DNA from: Osedax fenrisi | Lineage: Eukaryota; Annelida; Polychaeta; Sabellida; Siboglinidae | DNA length: 64,000 nt | NCBI GenBank assembly: GCA_964019155.1 | Contig: OZ025243.1 | Coordinates: 8,900,865 to 8,964,864, forward strand | Reading direction: 5' to 3' | Part shown: piece by piece, positions 14,732 through 29,194 of the stretch | How the letters are laid out: every line of letters begins with the position of its first letter | Numbering within the stretch: position 1 is the first letter of the stretch | The notes under the pieces: generated by a model | Told to the model about the DNA's origin: nothing | Databases searched by the model: none | What the model saw: only the letters and a program-made list of their open reading frames with translations | Position numbers and translations under genes: made by a program

Positions 14732-15149
14732 TACATTTTCACTCTAGTTAATATTTTTCAAAATCAATTATACTATTTTATCATATTGGAAATACATCTG
14801 AAATAAACGTAGACATTAGGTAACGTAATGTACCTGTGGGTGGACAAGTAAAACAAGCTGTGGTGATCATTGTCAATTGTTTACTTTCATTTTCATCAAC
14901 CGTAGAAATGCAACTTCATTCGATAATCTCAATTACATCATCGTGACTATTACGTAACAGTTGTGAGTGGTGAACATCGCACACACACACACACACACGC
15001 ACACACGACCTTCAGCTATTATTTATGTGATATCCTGAAATAAGTGCAGGAAATCTATTAATAGATATATGTGGAGTACATTATTAATTATATATTAAGT
15101 TAGTTAATTATACTATAGTATTACATTCTTATAAACTATAATAATATCC

Positions 15150-15216
<67 letters not shown>

Positions 15217-18073
15217 CGACCCTCGTCCGGACCATTAATTAATTTTATAAAATGGGTCTTAAAATATTATTTAGAAGTGATCTTATATAATTGTGTATAA
15301 ATAAATGATCGGCTCTCGTTAAAACCATGGATGCCTTAACATGAGAGCGGCTTCGAAGGGACATTAGAGCCATATATGGTTATAAGTGTAAACTTCATCT
15401 AAGTTCCTGGATGGGATGAAAGGACTCCACCAAATAAAAATAACAATAACAATAACAATATATATAAATTAATATAAGCCACAATAATAGAATTTATGCA
15501 ATATTATTTTATCTTAGAGCCCTTGAAATGGTACATGTATACCAATATGATAAATAAGGAAACAAAATATAAAAAAAATTCTTCTGATAAATATTATTAT
15601 TATATTATTTATATATATATATATTAGTTAATACTAATTAATAATACATATTCACACTATATTTCAGTTAGTATGAATTCCTCGCTGAAGAAGAGTAAGC
15701 TATTTAATTATTTCATAAGAAACGCTCAACAAGTTAGCTTCATAATTATCATGTATTGTCACATATTCATATCAATATACACACATATATATATATAAAT
15801 GTATGCTATTATTTATATATGTATATGTTTATGGGTTATCCCACTACAACATTTACAAGAAATAATGTCTGGAAAGTATTATCTGTAAGTAGTAAGTTGC
15901 AGTTGGATATTCCCTTATCGTCCGAAAATATAGTCAACGGAATGATTTCTATTTACAGACAATATTCTCCAGATATACTTTTACTTGTATAAAAATATTA
16001 CTATATAGTCCATTACGGTTATTGTTTATTTTTAATTTAGTGTTAAATTCTAATAATCTACATTTCTATATATTATCTTACATTTAATATCATGACATAC
16101 AACCTCAATGGATGCATGCATTGTTGTCCAGTGCGCGTGTGTGTGTGTGTGTAAACCATGAGTAAACCATCGATATAGTGAGAAAGTGGACCTGTGCAAT
16201 GTAGTGTATGGCAATTTACGATAGAGGCGCTGCAGTCGAAACCTACTACTAAATACATACTAAATTTTAAATTAATATTATTTATTTATATGTATATATT
16301 GATAATTACTACCAATTTTAATGTACTATCTATTAACAAATTAAATTATATATATAAAATTCATCATATCAACATTCCTCGTAATTTTGTGTATTTAAAT
16401 TGAAGATATCGTACTATTTTATTGATATTTATAATCTAAATCAATTGATATAGATAGAAGTCACTTCAATCTATTTCGACGAAAAACCTACTGTTTTAAT
16501 ATTTGTCATATATAATATGACTAATATCCAATCAAAATCACCGAATCCATTTTGTTAATTTATCGATAAAAGTTCCATTCGCGTATCTATCTTTTACATG
16601 CATTACGTGCGTCAATTGCACAGGTCCACTTTCTTTATATCTCTGGTGTAATCATGTGTGGTGATAAATGTATACTAATAAATCATATAGCTAAAGTTCA
16701 CACTTAGCTATCTAAAGTGTACATTGTATAGTATGTATATTATATTAATGTTATATACATTATAATAATGATTATTTTATAGATTTATAGAAATTATTTT
16801 CATAATAATTATGTCTTTATTTAAATAAATAAATAATATAGTATTGTATTTTAAATACTCATTTATATATATATATATATAATAACATCGTATATTTTTG
16901 TGGGGTATACCGTATGATTCTAGTATACGGAGCATCATTTCTCTGTGGATACTGCCGAATGCCTTCTTAAAATAGACAACAATTTAGTTACATGTAAAAA
17001 TCTATTTATCGAAGAAAACTACACAAATTAATGCACCTAACATTATGTATGTATAAATATAACTTATATATTATTAATTATAATTTTGTATACTAGGTAT
17101 TATAAAAGATTGTTTTTACCTAGTTATAGATAATATTGTGATATACTGTTTATATGAAATGAGATAACATGAGAAACATATTTTATTTTTGTAATGATCA
17201 TTTTGAAAGTGTACCCTAACTTAATTTTTCTCATTTTGTAAAATTTATAAATAATTAAAGATTTAGATAATACTATTTTTTTAATTTTATTAAAAAATGT
17301 TTGAATAAATACTAGACAATTAAATATTGTAATATATAAACGGGTAGTATATAATATATACTATATATACTCGCGATATAACTATTGATCTAATAATATA
17401 TATAGTACAAATATTGTGTATATATATAAAACTACATATATTCATTTGTAAAATATATACTTAATGTATAATACAAATTTTGTAATCTCAAATAATTGGT
17501 AATATTATTTTATATTTAAATTTAATATTTAATATGTAGAAAAAAATGGACTCGTCCGGGATTTGAACCCGGGACCTCTCGCACCCTAAGCGAAAATCAT
17601 GCCCCTAGACCAACGAGTCATTCATGTTTATATAGAGTTACTAGTTGAACAGAACTAGTAGAAATGAAATATTAATTTTTTACTATATTATTTATTTTCA
17701 TTCTATACAATTTATATTTAATTAATTTAACACAATTATTAAATAGTTATTACATTCGTGTTCTTTATACCAGTAGTATTACTCGGATCAAGAGAACATT
17801 ACGTTCAGCGATGTCCGTCGATGTATAGAATCTATAATAGATCATCTATTAGATGTCTGTGGATCATAATGTTACTCTTATATTCTATTCTATGTATATT
17901 TATAGATGCTATTCTATATATATATTTTATTATATATAATTATATATATAATTATTATAATAATATATTATATATTATATAATTTATATCTAATATATAT
18001 ATTATATTATATATAAATATGATGAATACTATAAAGCCAGTGGCTGTGAAAGACTATATATTCGAATCATTCA

Positions 18074-18112
<39 letters not shown>

Positions 18113-21100
18113 ATTTGTTGGCTAACTACAGTTGCCAATTTACGAGCCCACAACCCACCCTACCACTACGACCTCTACCTCTACTACGATGACCTCCACA
18201 GCAAATGCTAAGCGAGGACACGTCAGCAGTGGACATCGCCGTATACCTGTCCAATGGTGAGAGCGCTCTGGTCTCGGATAACTTGACCACAGTGTCCAAG
18301 TGTTCTGACGTAATGGATGCCTTCGCCTGCAGCCTTCACCTCCCCAAGGAGTTCACGCGCGATAAGTTCTCGCTGTTCCTCGTTAAGCGTGTCGGGGAGA
18401 AACATCACGAAGGTTAGCGCTAGGGTAGGGTAGGTGAGGGTTAAGGTGGGTGAAGGGTAGGGTGGGTGATGGGTAGGGTAGGTCAGGGCTAGACCTAACT
18501 ATAATTATCAATTTAAATATTCAATAATAATATGTACGTCATTTATATAGAGATCACTCTAATAACCCTTCATCACCGCTTAAACACCCCTACCCCCTAT
18601 CATCACCCCTTAATAACCCTTACCCTCATCATTACCCCTTAATAACCCTTGTACCCCCATCATCACCCCTTAATAACCCTTGTACACCCATCATTACCCC
18701 TTAATAACCCTTGTACACCCATCATCACCCCTTAATAACACCTACCCCCATCATCACCCCTTAATAACCCTTGTACCCCCATCATCACCCCTTAATAACC
18801 CTTGTACCCCCATCATCACCCCTTAATAACCCTTGTACCCCCATCATTACCCCTTAATAACACCTACCCCCATCATTATCCCTTAAAAACACCTACCCCC
18901 ATCATTACACCTTAATAACCCATACCCGCATCATTAAACCTCAATAACCCCTGTACCCTCATCATTACCCCTTAATAACCCTTGTACCCCCATCATCACC
19001 CCTTAATAACCCTTGTACCCCCATCATCACCCCTTAATAACCCTTGTACCCCCATCATTACCCCTTAATAACCCTTGTACCCCCATCATTACCCCTTAAT
19101 AACACCTACCCCCATCATTATCCCTTAAAAACACCTACCCCCATCATTACACCTTAATAACCCATACCCGCATCATTAAACCTCAATAACCCCTGTACCC
19201 TCATCATTACCCCTTAATAACCCTTGTACCCCCATCATCACCCCTTAATAACCCTTGTACCCCCATAATCACCCCTTAATAACCCTTGTACCCCCATCAT
19301 TATCCCTTAAAAACACCTACCCCCATCATTACCCCTTAATAACCCTTGTACCCCCATCATTACCCCTTAATAACACCTACCCCCATCATTATCCCTTAAA
19401 AACACCTACCCCCATCATTACACCTTAATAACCCCTACCCCCATCATTAAACCTCAATAACCCCTGTACCTTCATCAGTACCCCTTAATAACCCTTGTAC
19501 CCCCATCATTATCCCTTAAAAACACCTACCCCCATCATCACCCCTTAATAACCCTTGTACACCCATCATTACCCCTTAATAACCCTTGTACACCCATCAT
19601 CTCCCCTTAAAAACACCTACCCCCATCATTACACCTTAATAACCCCTACCCGCATCATTAAACCTCAATAACCCCTGTACCCTCATCATTACCCCTTAAT
19701 AACCCCTGTACGCCCATTATCACCCTTAATAACCCCTACCCCTGTAGTTGTTCGGGTAGTACAAGACTTTGAGTGTCCCGCCATTACTATAAAACTTGCA
19801 AATAAGTCCGGCTCTGAGCAAACATTTCGGCTTATGATCCGCAAGTCGTTAGTGAAGTCTAATAACAGCCCCAATTACTGTATATAACTGTACTATATGT
19901 ATAATTTACATAGATATATAATTAATTAAAAACCTGTATATGATGTGGCTGTACACGTATATATTTACTATTTATTTATTGTAATTATATATATCTATTT
20001 ATATAATTATTATATACATGTACAACAAAGTCTATAAACTTGTAAAATATGAGAATTAAAATGAAGGACAATTTTATTTTATAACTTTAATATATAAATT
20101 CTATAAACATAATATTTATATATAGATAAAAAAATATAAAACTCTTACTTTATAATATATTGATTTTATATTTGCTGAATGTATAATTGTATTACTTTAT
20201 AATTTAATTTAATTTTATTGAATTTATTTATTATTGACTTTTAAAATGCGTTTTACTCTGAATAAATTGTGTTGCTATGTGTGCATATATAAATAAGTGT
20301 TTAGATAAAAGTACTAAATCGATCCACCTAATTTCTTTTGCTATATATAAATAACATATGTATGCAGAATTCCAGAATGATAATATTAAAATATATAATT
20401 ATGAAGTATTGGATTTTATAAATTGGTGAACAAATAAAATAAAATAAAAGTATGTCTTAATTATTATACATGTAAAATATATATTTTTTATTTTTGTTGT
20501 CTCTAAGATTATAGATGTAATATCCTTTTATATAATAAAAAACAATTTTAAATTCAATGAAGATGTTTTCCAAACACCTAATAAACGGAGGTAATGCGTT
20601 CCCTATCTCTATACATGTAAATTCAACAAAATGGCCGCTCCATGGGGATATCCCCTTATCAAATGTATGATTATTAGATAACAAATATTTTAATAAATTA
20701 GATTTTATTTTCCAAATCTGTCTGTTGCCCCTTAAACAATAACAATGTGGGTGGCACTGCTACTAGGTTTATTACAGTGGATTGCACTTTATGTTAACAC
20801 TAACGGCACTTGTATCCATGATCCTAGAACACCCTCAAGATATTGTATAATAGATGTATCATTATAACATTGTTTATGTTTATGTAAGACAGGACAAGAC
20901 AGGACATGACCTCTAGTTATATAGTTGAATATATAGTTAAGGGGGTTCGCGGCCTTTTGAGTATACAATGTATTAAGATAGGAGATATTTTTTTTTATGT
21001 ATTTTAACCAATTTTAAAATTTTTTCAGCACCTAGGGTTTTGATCCGATTTCAATTATGTAAATTGCATATTGTTAACCAATATAATGTTAATACAACTT

Positions 21101-24100
21101 GCTTATTTTTTAAAAAAATGGTTCACTGAAAACCCAAAATATTTTTATAATTTTGTATATGTTATACTATGTCTATTACATTTCTTTTAAGCAAGTTTTA
21201 TTATACATATAATAATGAAGATACTGTGAAAAATTCATCAAGTTTGGATAATTATTGAGAGGGCTGAAAAATTTCTAAGATTCAAAATTAATTAAATTCA
21301 ATATTCTGAGTAAATCGAGTTTAAAGTTTGACTAGATTTATTTTTAATTTTATGGTAATATTTGTTTATTATTTCTACCATGACAACATTTATAGCATTA
21401 TACTATTATAGAATACCACACTAATATATCCATAGAGTTATTATTATAATATTTATATTATATTACCAATAATTACACATAATAAACTAATATTTATGAC
21501 ACTTAAAAAAAAAAAATTTACAATAAAATTATTTTTTTTAGTATATTTATTTATTTCTAATATTATAATATAACAGAATACCACACTAATATACTCATAA
21601 GTTATTCTAATAATATTTATATTAAATTATATTACCAATTACACATAATAAACTATATTTATTTCATTTATTTTACAAGAAAATATTTTTTTATCATATT
21701 TATTTATGTACAATATATAAACTAAGTAATATATTTCTAGTATTATAATATAACAGAATACCACAATAATATACTCATAAGTTATTCTAATAATATTTAT
21801 ATTAAATTATATTACCAATTACACATAATAAACTATATTTATGACATTTATTTTACAAGAAAATAAGTTTTTTTATCATATTTATTTATGTACAATATAT
21901 AAACAGTATATAATAGTTTCTTTTTTCTTGAATTTGTGAGTCTTGAATTGTCTCTAAATTGAGTATATGTTCTTTCAACAGCTGAAGTACCTAAAGATAG
22001 AATCATTATGATTTAAATATTATGTATGTTATTTTCTAATATATAATATATGATGTGATTACAATAAAATATGATAATTACTTGTATATTTATTTGACAT
22101 GTAGAAAATGAAAATAAATTTATAAAATAAACAATATATAGTATTGAATTTGATAAATAATCATAATATTGTGATGATTTATATATTATGTATAATTTTA
22201 TATATTATGTATAATTTTATATATAATGTATGATATTTTTCTAATATATAATATATGATGTTATTACAATAAAATAAGATAATTAGATAATTACTTGTAT
22301 ATTTATTTGACATGTAGAAAATGAAAATAAATTTATAAAATAAACAATATTTACTCGTTTTGAATACTATAATACATAATCATTATATCGTTATGATTTA
22401 TATGATTTATATATTATGTATGTTAATTTTTTAATATATATTATATGATGTGATTACAATAAAATATGATAATTACTAGTATATTTAGTTGACATGTAGA
22501 AAATGAAAATAAATTTATAAAATAAACAATATTTACTCGTTTTTAATTCTATAATACATAATCATTATATCGTTATGATTTATATGATTTATATATTATG
22601 TATGTTACGTTTCTAATATATATTATATGTTGTGATTACAATACAATAATATAATTAGATGATTACTAGTATATTTATTTGACATGTAGAAAATGAAAAT
22701 AAAATTTATAAAATAAACAATATTTACTAGTTTTTAATTCTATAATACATATTTTCATTATATCGTGATGATTTATATGATTTATATATTATGTATTACT
22801 AACATGGTCTTGTAATATATCATCATATGAAGTTTTAGTACGGTTAAGTTTTTCGGTGATCGATTTTCTACTACGTCTTGGCATTTTGAAATAAAATAAT
22901 TAATGACGCAATCTCAATTACTTTGTTTATAAGTCGAATTTTACAGCCAATGTAATGCGTTCATTTGATATCAATACGTTAATTATAGATGTCGCTAGTT
23001 GACATGATATTAAATAATAGATCGTATATAGCACTGCATTTAATTTTTTTTTAAAGTATACACTTATAGATATAATATTATAAGTTTAAAATATGAGTAT
23101 TTTTCTATTATTTATGCCATTTTTTACATATTTTTTTTTTTACAAAATAGGTCTTGTACTAAACCATCAAATTGTATCATTTATAAGTCTTTATTTGCTC
23201 TACAAGTTTCAGAGAATATTAAATATATATTAAATAATACTTTTCTCAAATAAAAAAAAAAAAAAAAAATTATTTAAAAATCATTTCAAAAGGCCGTGAA
23301 CCCCTTAATTTGTTATATAAATATTTACTTTCTAAAAATCTTATATTTGATTAGTACCCTAGATATTGTGTACTTACGGCTATTTATGTTAAGCACCAAT
23401 GTTAAGCGTATTAATGCTTATTCTAATTATGAAAACTATATCCAATATTCACAAGTATGCTAATTTATTATTCTTTATAATATCGAATACGAATAATTTC
23501 CTGACAATTTTGTTGACAAATTATTTACGTGAATAATTTAAAATATCAATTTGAGATATTTATTAGATTATAATCTAATTAATAATTATTAATGATTTAG
23601 ATAAATTATAGTAAAGTTATTATACTAAGTAGGAATTATAATTAATTAAAATTACATTTAAATCGTAATTAACTCTTCTTAACTATAAATAACTCACCGA
23701 CCAGATACTGGGATCCTTCTTATGATGATTTGTTACTAGAGAATAACATTGCAACAAATCTACTTTATACGCAGGTTTAGTCTTTCTACAGATCAAATAA
23801 TACTTATATATATATATATATATAGTACTATTATAATAATAATAATAATAATAGAAAGGTTTATTGACTCAGAAAACGATGGACGTTTATGTGCGTCAAG
23901 TTAAAATAATAAAACTAATAAATAGTTACACAAATAAATTATTTAAATAAGTATATATACTTATACATTTTATATAATTACTAGTATACTCTAGTGCCTA
24001 GCAACATAACCATAAGTATCCCATAATGACATACTGATCTACCTCCCCTCCAGGTAATACATGAGATATCACAGAAATGGATAGAAGTTGACGAAGATCA

Positions 24101-27100
24101 ACGCCACAAGCTGAAACTGTTACGCAAACGAAGATCAAAATCTGAGGTTAGTGTCCTTGCGTATTGCATTGTTTGAACCTATGTCCTTGCGTATTATATT
24201 ATTTAAACCTATGTCCTTGCGTATTGCATTGTTTGAACCTATGTCCTTGCATATCGCATTGTTTCGTAACTTTGTCCGTACTTATTTCACCTGTGTCCTC
24301 ACTATAAACCTATTACCCCTCTTACCACTCCGTATAAACACCTCTATCATGTTTACTCGTTAACAACATGGATGCCTTAACATGAGAGCCGCTTCGAAGG
24401 GACATTAGAGCCTTATGGTTATAAGTGAACACTTCATCTAAGTTCCTAGATGGGATGAAAGGACTCCACCACAATAACAATATACAACACTGATACGCTG
24501 GTAGTAAAACCCCTTTAAAACACATTACCCCTTTCCTGCCCGTCATCACTATTAGCCCCGCCCCCATCTGACCTCTACACGACCCCTACACGACAGTTCC
24601 TCAGATACTGTAGTCAACTGAAGTTCTACGGCTATGAGCTGTTCCTGTCATGCAGTTCTAACTACAGAGATGTCTCCGGTAACAGTTATCCAGCAGCAGG
24701 TTGTGTGTGCTAGTGTGGGTGTGGGTGTGTGTGCGCGTGGGTGTGTGTGTGTGGGTGTGGGTGTGTGTGGGTGTGGGTGTGCAGTATGTGTGTGTGAGGG
24801 TGTGTGTGAGGGTGTGGGTGTGTGTGTGTGTGTGGGTGTTGGTGTGTGTAAGTGTGACGAATGCGGGTATAAGATACGTGACATTAGATAACAAGTGAAC
24901 GCCCATGTCCTTAAGAACTAATTTATTCTTTAAATCTAATGTATTATTATTAATAATTTTATTAATTTCAACTGATTTTTATTATTTTTGTTTTTTTTAT
25001 ATTTAGTTATACAATAGAGAACATTTAACATCATTTCGGTGTATGTTCTGTTGTTATATTGATAAGTATCGGTTAGTGATTTAGTATGCATTATATAGAG
25101 TTAGCTAACCAGATACTGATGCCAGTATACCATTATCGTGTACATAAAAGTCACATGTACACAGTACGCAATCACTGAGTTCTAATCCTGCACTGTTGAG
25201 GAACACCTTACATGTATTGTACACACGAGGATCACGTAATCAATAAGATAATGTATCAATGGCACATCACTTATGTGACTAGAGCAATGATAGCCTCAGG
25301 CGGCTCATTAACAGTACTTCATGTATACCGATATGTCTCTGAACATAGTTAGCATACTCTACAATGATAATGTTGCTGTGTAATGAAGTTCTTATGTTGT
25401 TGAGATCACACATGGTATACACATATACCTACCTATAGCTTATACCCTATATAGGCTAACATGTGACATACTAACCTGTGACCTTGCTACAGTTCACAAG
25501 GTCAATATCTACATCGGACATAAAGATATGGTGATAAGAGATGCTTCTAATGTTAGTTATCCTTCTTAACCATATATATATATAATAATAATAATACACA
25601 TAAGATGTAATATATTTATTTAGAGTAGCGAATAACATTTACGAATACTCTTATTACGCTTATATTTACGAAACAATAAACTCTTTATTTCTCATTTATT
25701 TGTACACCATTTGACAACATTTTACATTTCATATAACTGTGTTTGCCACTAGCGTATCTCCTCCATCATTAGGAAATATTTCTACTTTATACTTTTGATT
25801 ATATATTTAAATAAAAATCAATCAATAACGTATATAAATTAATACCAATATTTATTATTGAATATAATTATTAATATTATTGTTAACATGATTTATATAG
25901 ATAGATTGATTATCGTATACTTGTAATATTTATACATTACACATATATAATTATATATATATGTACCATATTAATTTTATTAATTAAATATTATTATTTA
26001 ATTATTTTATTAGCAATACTATAATTTAAAATTGAATTGTTAACTCATTTTAAATATTAAGATTTCTTATGACCAAACTATAACTCAGTTCTCACAATAG
26101 AAACCAATCTATTATCAGTGATAACTAATCTATTATCCTTGATAACAAAACACGTGCATGATTCTATTATCATTGCAATGATTACTTTATCTGCTACAAC
26201 TTTGTACATTGCATCATTAATAACCATAACACACATACACATATACTTAGGCATGGATAATAAGTCTTAGCAACCAGATTCATATGATGATGATGCTTTA
26301 TTAATATAGTGTGTCTATTGAATTATCTCTATTGTTCTAATTATCTTATTGAATACACATAGCACATCTATTACCAATAACCTCAGATTCTCTCTATCTG
26401 TTTCTCTTGCCCTTCTTTCTCTTCCTAAGGTTGCCTGTATTAAATATCTACATACTATAAACTTAATATAGTACACATTAAATATATCTAAATCCACGCT
26501 CAGTAATTGTTATATTAAGTTACTAGTGATAATAACTATATCACTATGATGATAATGGCGATTTCCTTATCTAGGAGTCAGTGAAGGACATGATATTCCG
26601 CGTTACCAGAATCAGATGCTGGCGTCTCATCAACACGGAAGATAGGGTAGGCATCGGTGTGTATGTGTGTGCGTGAGTGTGCGTGTGTGTGTGTATGTGT
26701 GTGTGTAGGCATCTCTTATATACAGGATATAGGGTAGCAATAGTGTGTGGTCATTTAGGTGCATGCGTGAGTGGGTAAGTATGTATGCATATACGTAGGT
26801 GTTTATTTGTGATCTAAAAAGAGCAAAAATGTCCTGCTTCGAAACAAATGATACATCCTAAATTGTCGCTTCGAACAACATCAAAAAATATGTTTCGTAA
26901 CATATATAAGCCTACAATTATTCAAACTAAATGTAGTTTTGAAATAAAATAACGATATAAAAAAAATCTTTTTATCCAAAGTTATTATATAAGAAAATCA
27001 GTTAAAATGTCTAAATTATGTGGTAGCAGTATGTTGTAGCGAGTTATAATATACGACGCAGCCAAATAAATTCTCAAACTTGATTATTGGATTTGTTTAT

Positions 27101-29149
27101 CGAATTAAATTTTCATACTTGTTTGCAAACTATATTTTCATAATCTATTCGATATGTCGAAATTTATTGTATAATTAGATTGTCATATCATACTTAAAAG
27201 TAGTTTATCTGATTAGATTGTTGAACATAAGTGTGACTCTAGATTTTTTAAATTTATATTTTTATTTATAATATTATCAATTTACATCAATTGTTTTTTT
27301 AAATTAATTAAGATATTTTTAATTACAATATTATAATATCGTCTATTTAATTTGAATTTAAAATATTTTAGTTCAAAAGTAATTTTTATAGAAATTTATC
27401 TAATATAATATTTATTAACATTTATTAACAAAACTTAGGTTTATACATGCTGAATGGTTTATGGTTTATGTATGTATGCTTAGGTGATTGTGTATGTATC
27501 TACAGATGTATATGTACTTGTATTAGTCATGTTTAGATGTATTCACACACATGTGCCTGTGTGTGTGAGTGTGTATGTGCCTGTGTGGCCATTCCATAGC
27601 ATTGCTAATTAGAGATCAAACGATGTCCTTCACTGTGTGTATTATTGATATTCAATTATGATGGTCATTTAATGTGTTATCACTTCCTGTTTACTGTTTA
27701 CTCCATTCCCTAGGGGATATTGGTGCGCATCTAATATATACAATAAACAACAATGTTATATGTATATATATATAAATACAATGCATATTATACATATTTA
27801 TATACACATATATATATATATATGCATATTAATATTATTAAGAGATTTAGGTATAATTATCTGGGTAATTGTAGAAGTATTACTGTTTGTCGAGATAATT
27901 AACCTTAAATTAACTTGTTGACAGAAATAAATCAATTTAATAAAATCTATATAAATATAATGGAATAGGAATATTTGGAATATAAAATATATATATAATA
28001 ATAATAATAAGGTTGACTTCCTGTTTACCTAAGATAAATATAATATTATAAAATAGTGATATCTGTAGTTGATTAAATCAGCATTTACTAATTAAATAAA
28101 CTATAAAATAGAAGATAAAAATTGGTTAATAATACAAAAGAAATATTTAAATAATTTAAATTATGATACTAAATGACATGAACATTACAAATAAGGCCAC
28201 AACTGAACAAAATAACTAAGTTTTAAAAATATATATATATATACATTAATATTTAATGATATATCTATATATATAATATACACTACTACTATTATTACAT
28301 AACGATATGAATGCGTTTCACTCTACTACTACTACTACTACTACTACTATTTCTATTATCTTTGCACACACGTTGAACAGGAAAAGATAGACAGCGACAT
28401 CGATGTAAATGATCAAATTCAACTGAAATTTGAATACCTGTTTGCCCCGGACACTCTCAGATGGGTCTCAATCTACAGCGATCAGGTAATAACAACACGA
28501 GTGCATTCGTTATCGCAATGTTACATAATACGATGAGTATTAGGGGGTCTTTAACATTATGTTTAACATTAACAATACTAATATATTGTTATTAGATCAA
28601 ATACTTCAAATATATTTCTCATTCTGAGTGGGATAATATTTCAATATTTGAAGTATTACATTTTTTTAATGATGATTGTCAAAATGATTGCCTCCATTAA
28701 ACATCAAGTACACAATTTCATATATAAAATTAGCTATATTACCCCATGAAATATTATTAAATAATTATAAAATATAAAAAGCCGAGCAAGCTCGACCTGG
28801 TAAGGTATACAATATAATAAAGTGATTTATTATATCATTGATTTTATTATATAGTTTATTATTTAATTTTTTTAAATAATTAATACTTTTATGATAAAAT
28901 TATTACATATTAAATACATATTACATATTAATGAAATACAAAATGTATATAAAAATATAATAAAATGTAAATATATATTATAAAATGTAAATACATATTA
29001 AAAAAAATTATAGATTTGCATGTAAAATAATTTCATAATTGTATATTTAATTATTAATTTAAAATATATAACATAGTATGTATACATTTATATTATATAG
29101 AACATATTTCTATATAATACTATACTTTACTATATGTTGTTGTATAAAT

Positions 29150-29194
<45 letters not shown>

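Larger units (their letters stand above)
9535..15667 (+). other. SNX17 intron 3 (6.1 kb)
   Basis: Contains the hAT relic, dispersed repeat copy 2, an (AT)n tract, a short (CA)n and SINE copy a. The stretches 9535-10520, 13054-13860 and 14130-14640 show nothing recognisable. Confidence 0.7.
15733..18201 (+). other. SNX17 intron 4 (2.5 kb)
   Basis: Contains a possible MITE (16182-16633), the RT fragment and the antisense tRNA-Pro. The open frames at 15756-15992, 16194-16403 and 17758-17982 have no support. Confidence 0.7.

Noticed and set aside
17758..17850. Possible SNX17 exon (VLLGSREHYVQ resembling PLLGSSETF)
   Set aside because: A far better match with correct phases lies at 15668-15732, and this one has no usable donor.
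20457..20684. 75-codon minus-strand frame containing WSGHFVEFTCIEIG
   Set aside because: It starts well but runs into AT-rich low complexity. No family recognised and no splice context; kept out of the gene list.
24322..24567. 81-codon minus-strand frame with WSPFIPSRNLDEVFTYN
   Set aside because: This string is the SINE core read in antisense and recurs in the other SINE copies; not a gene.
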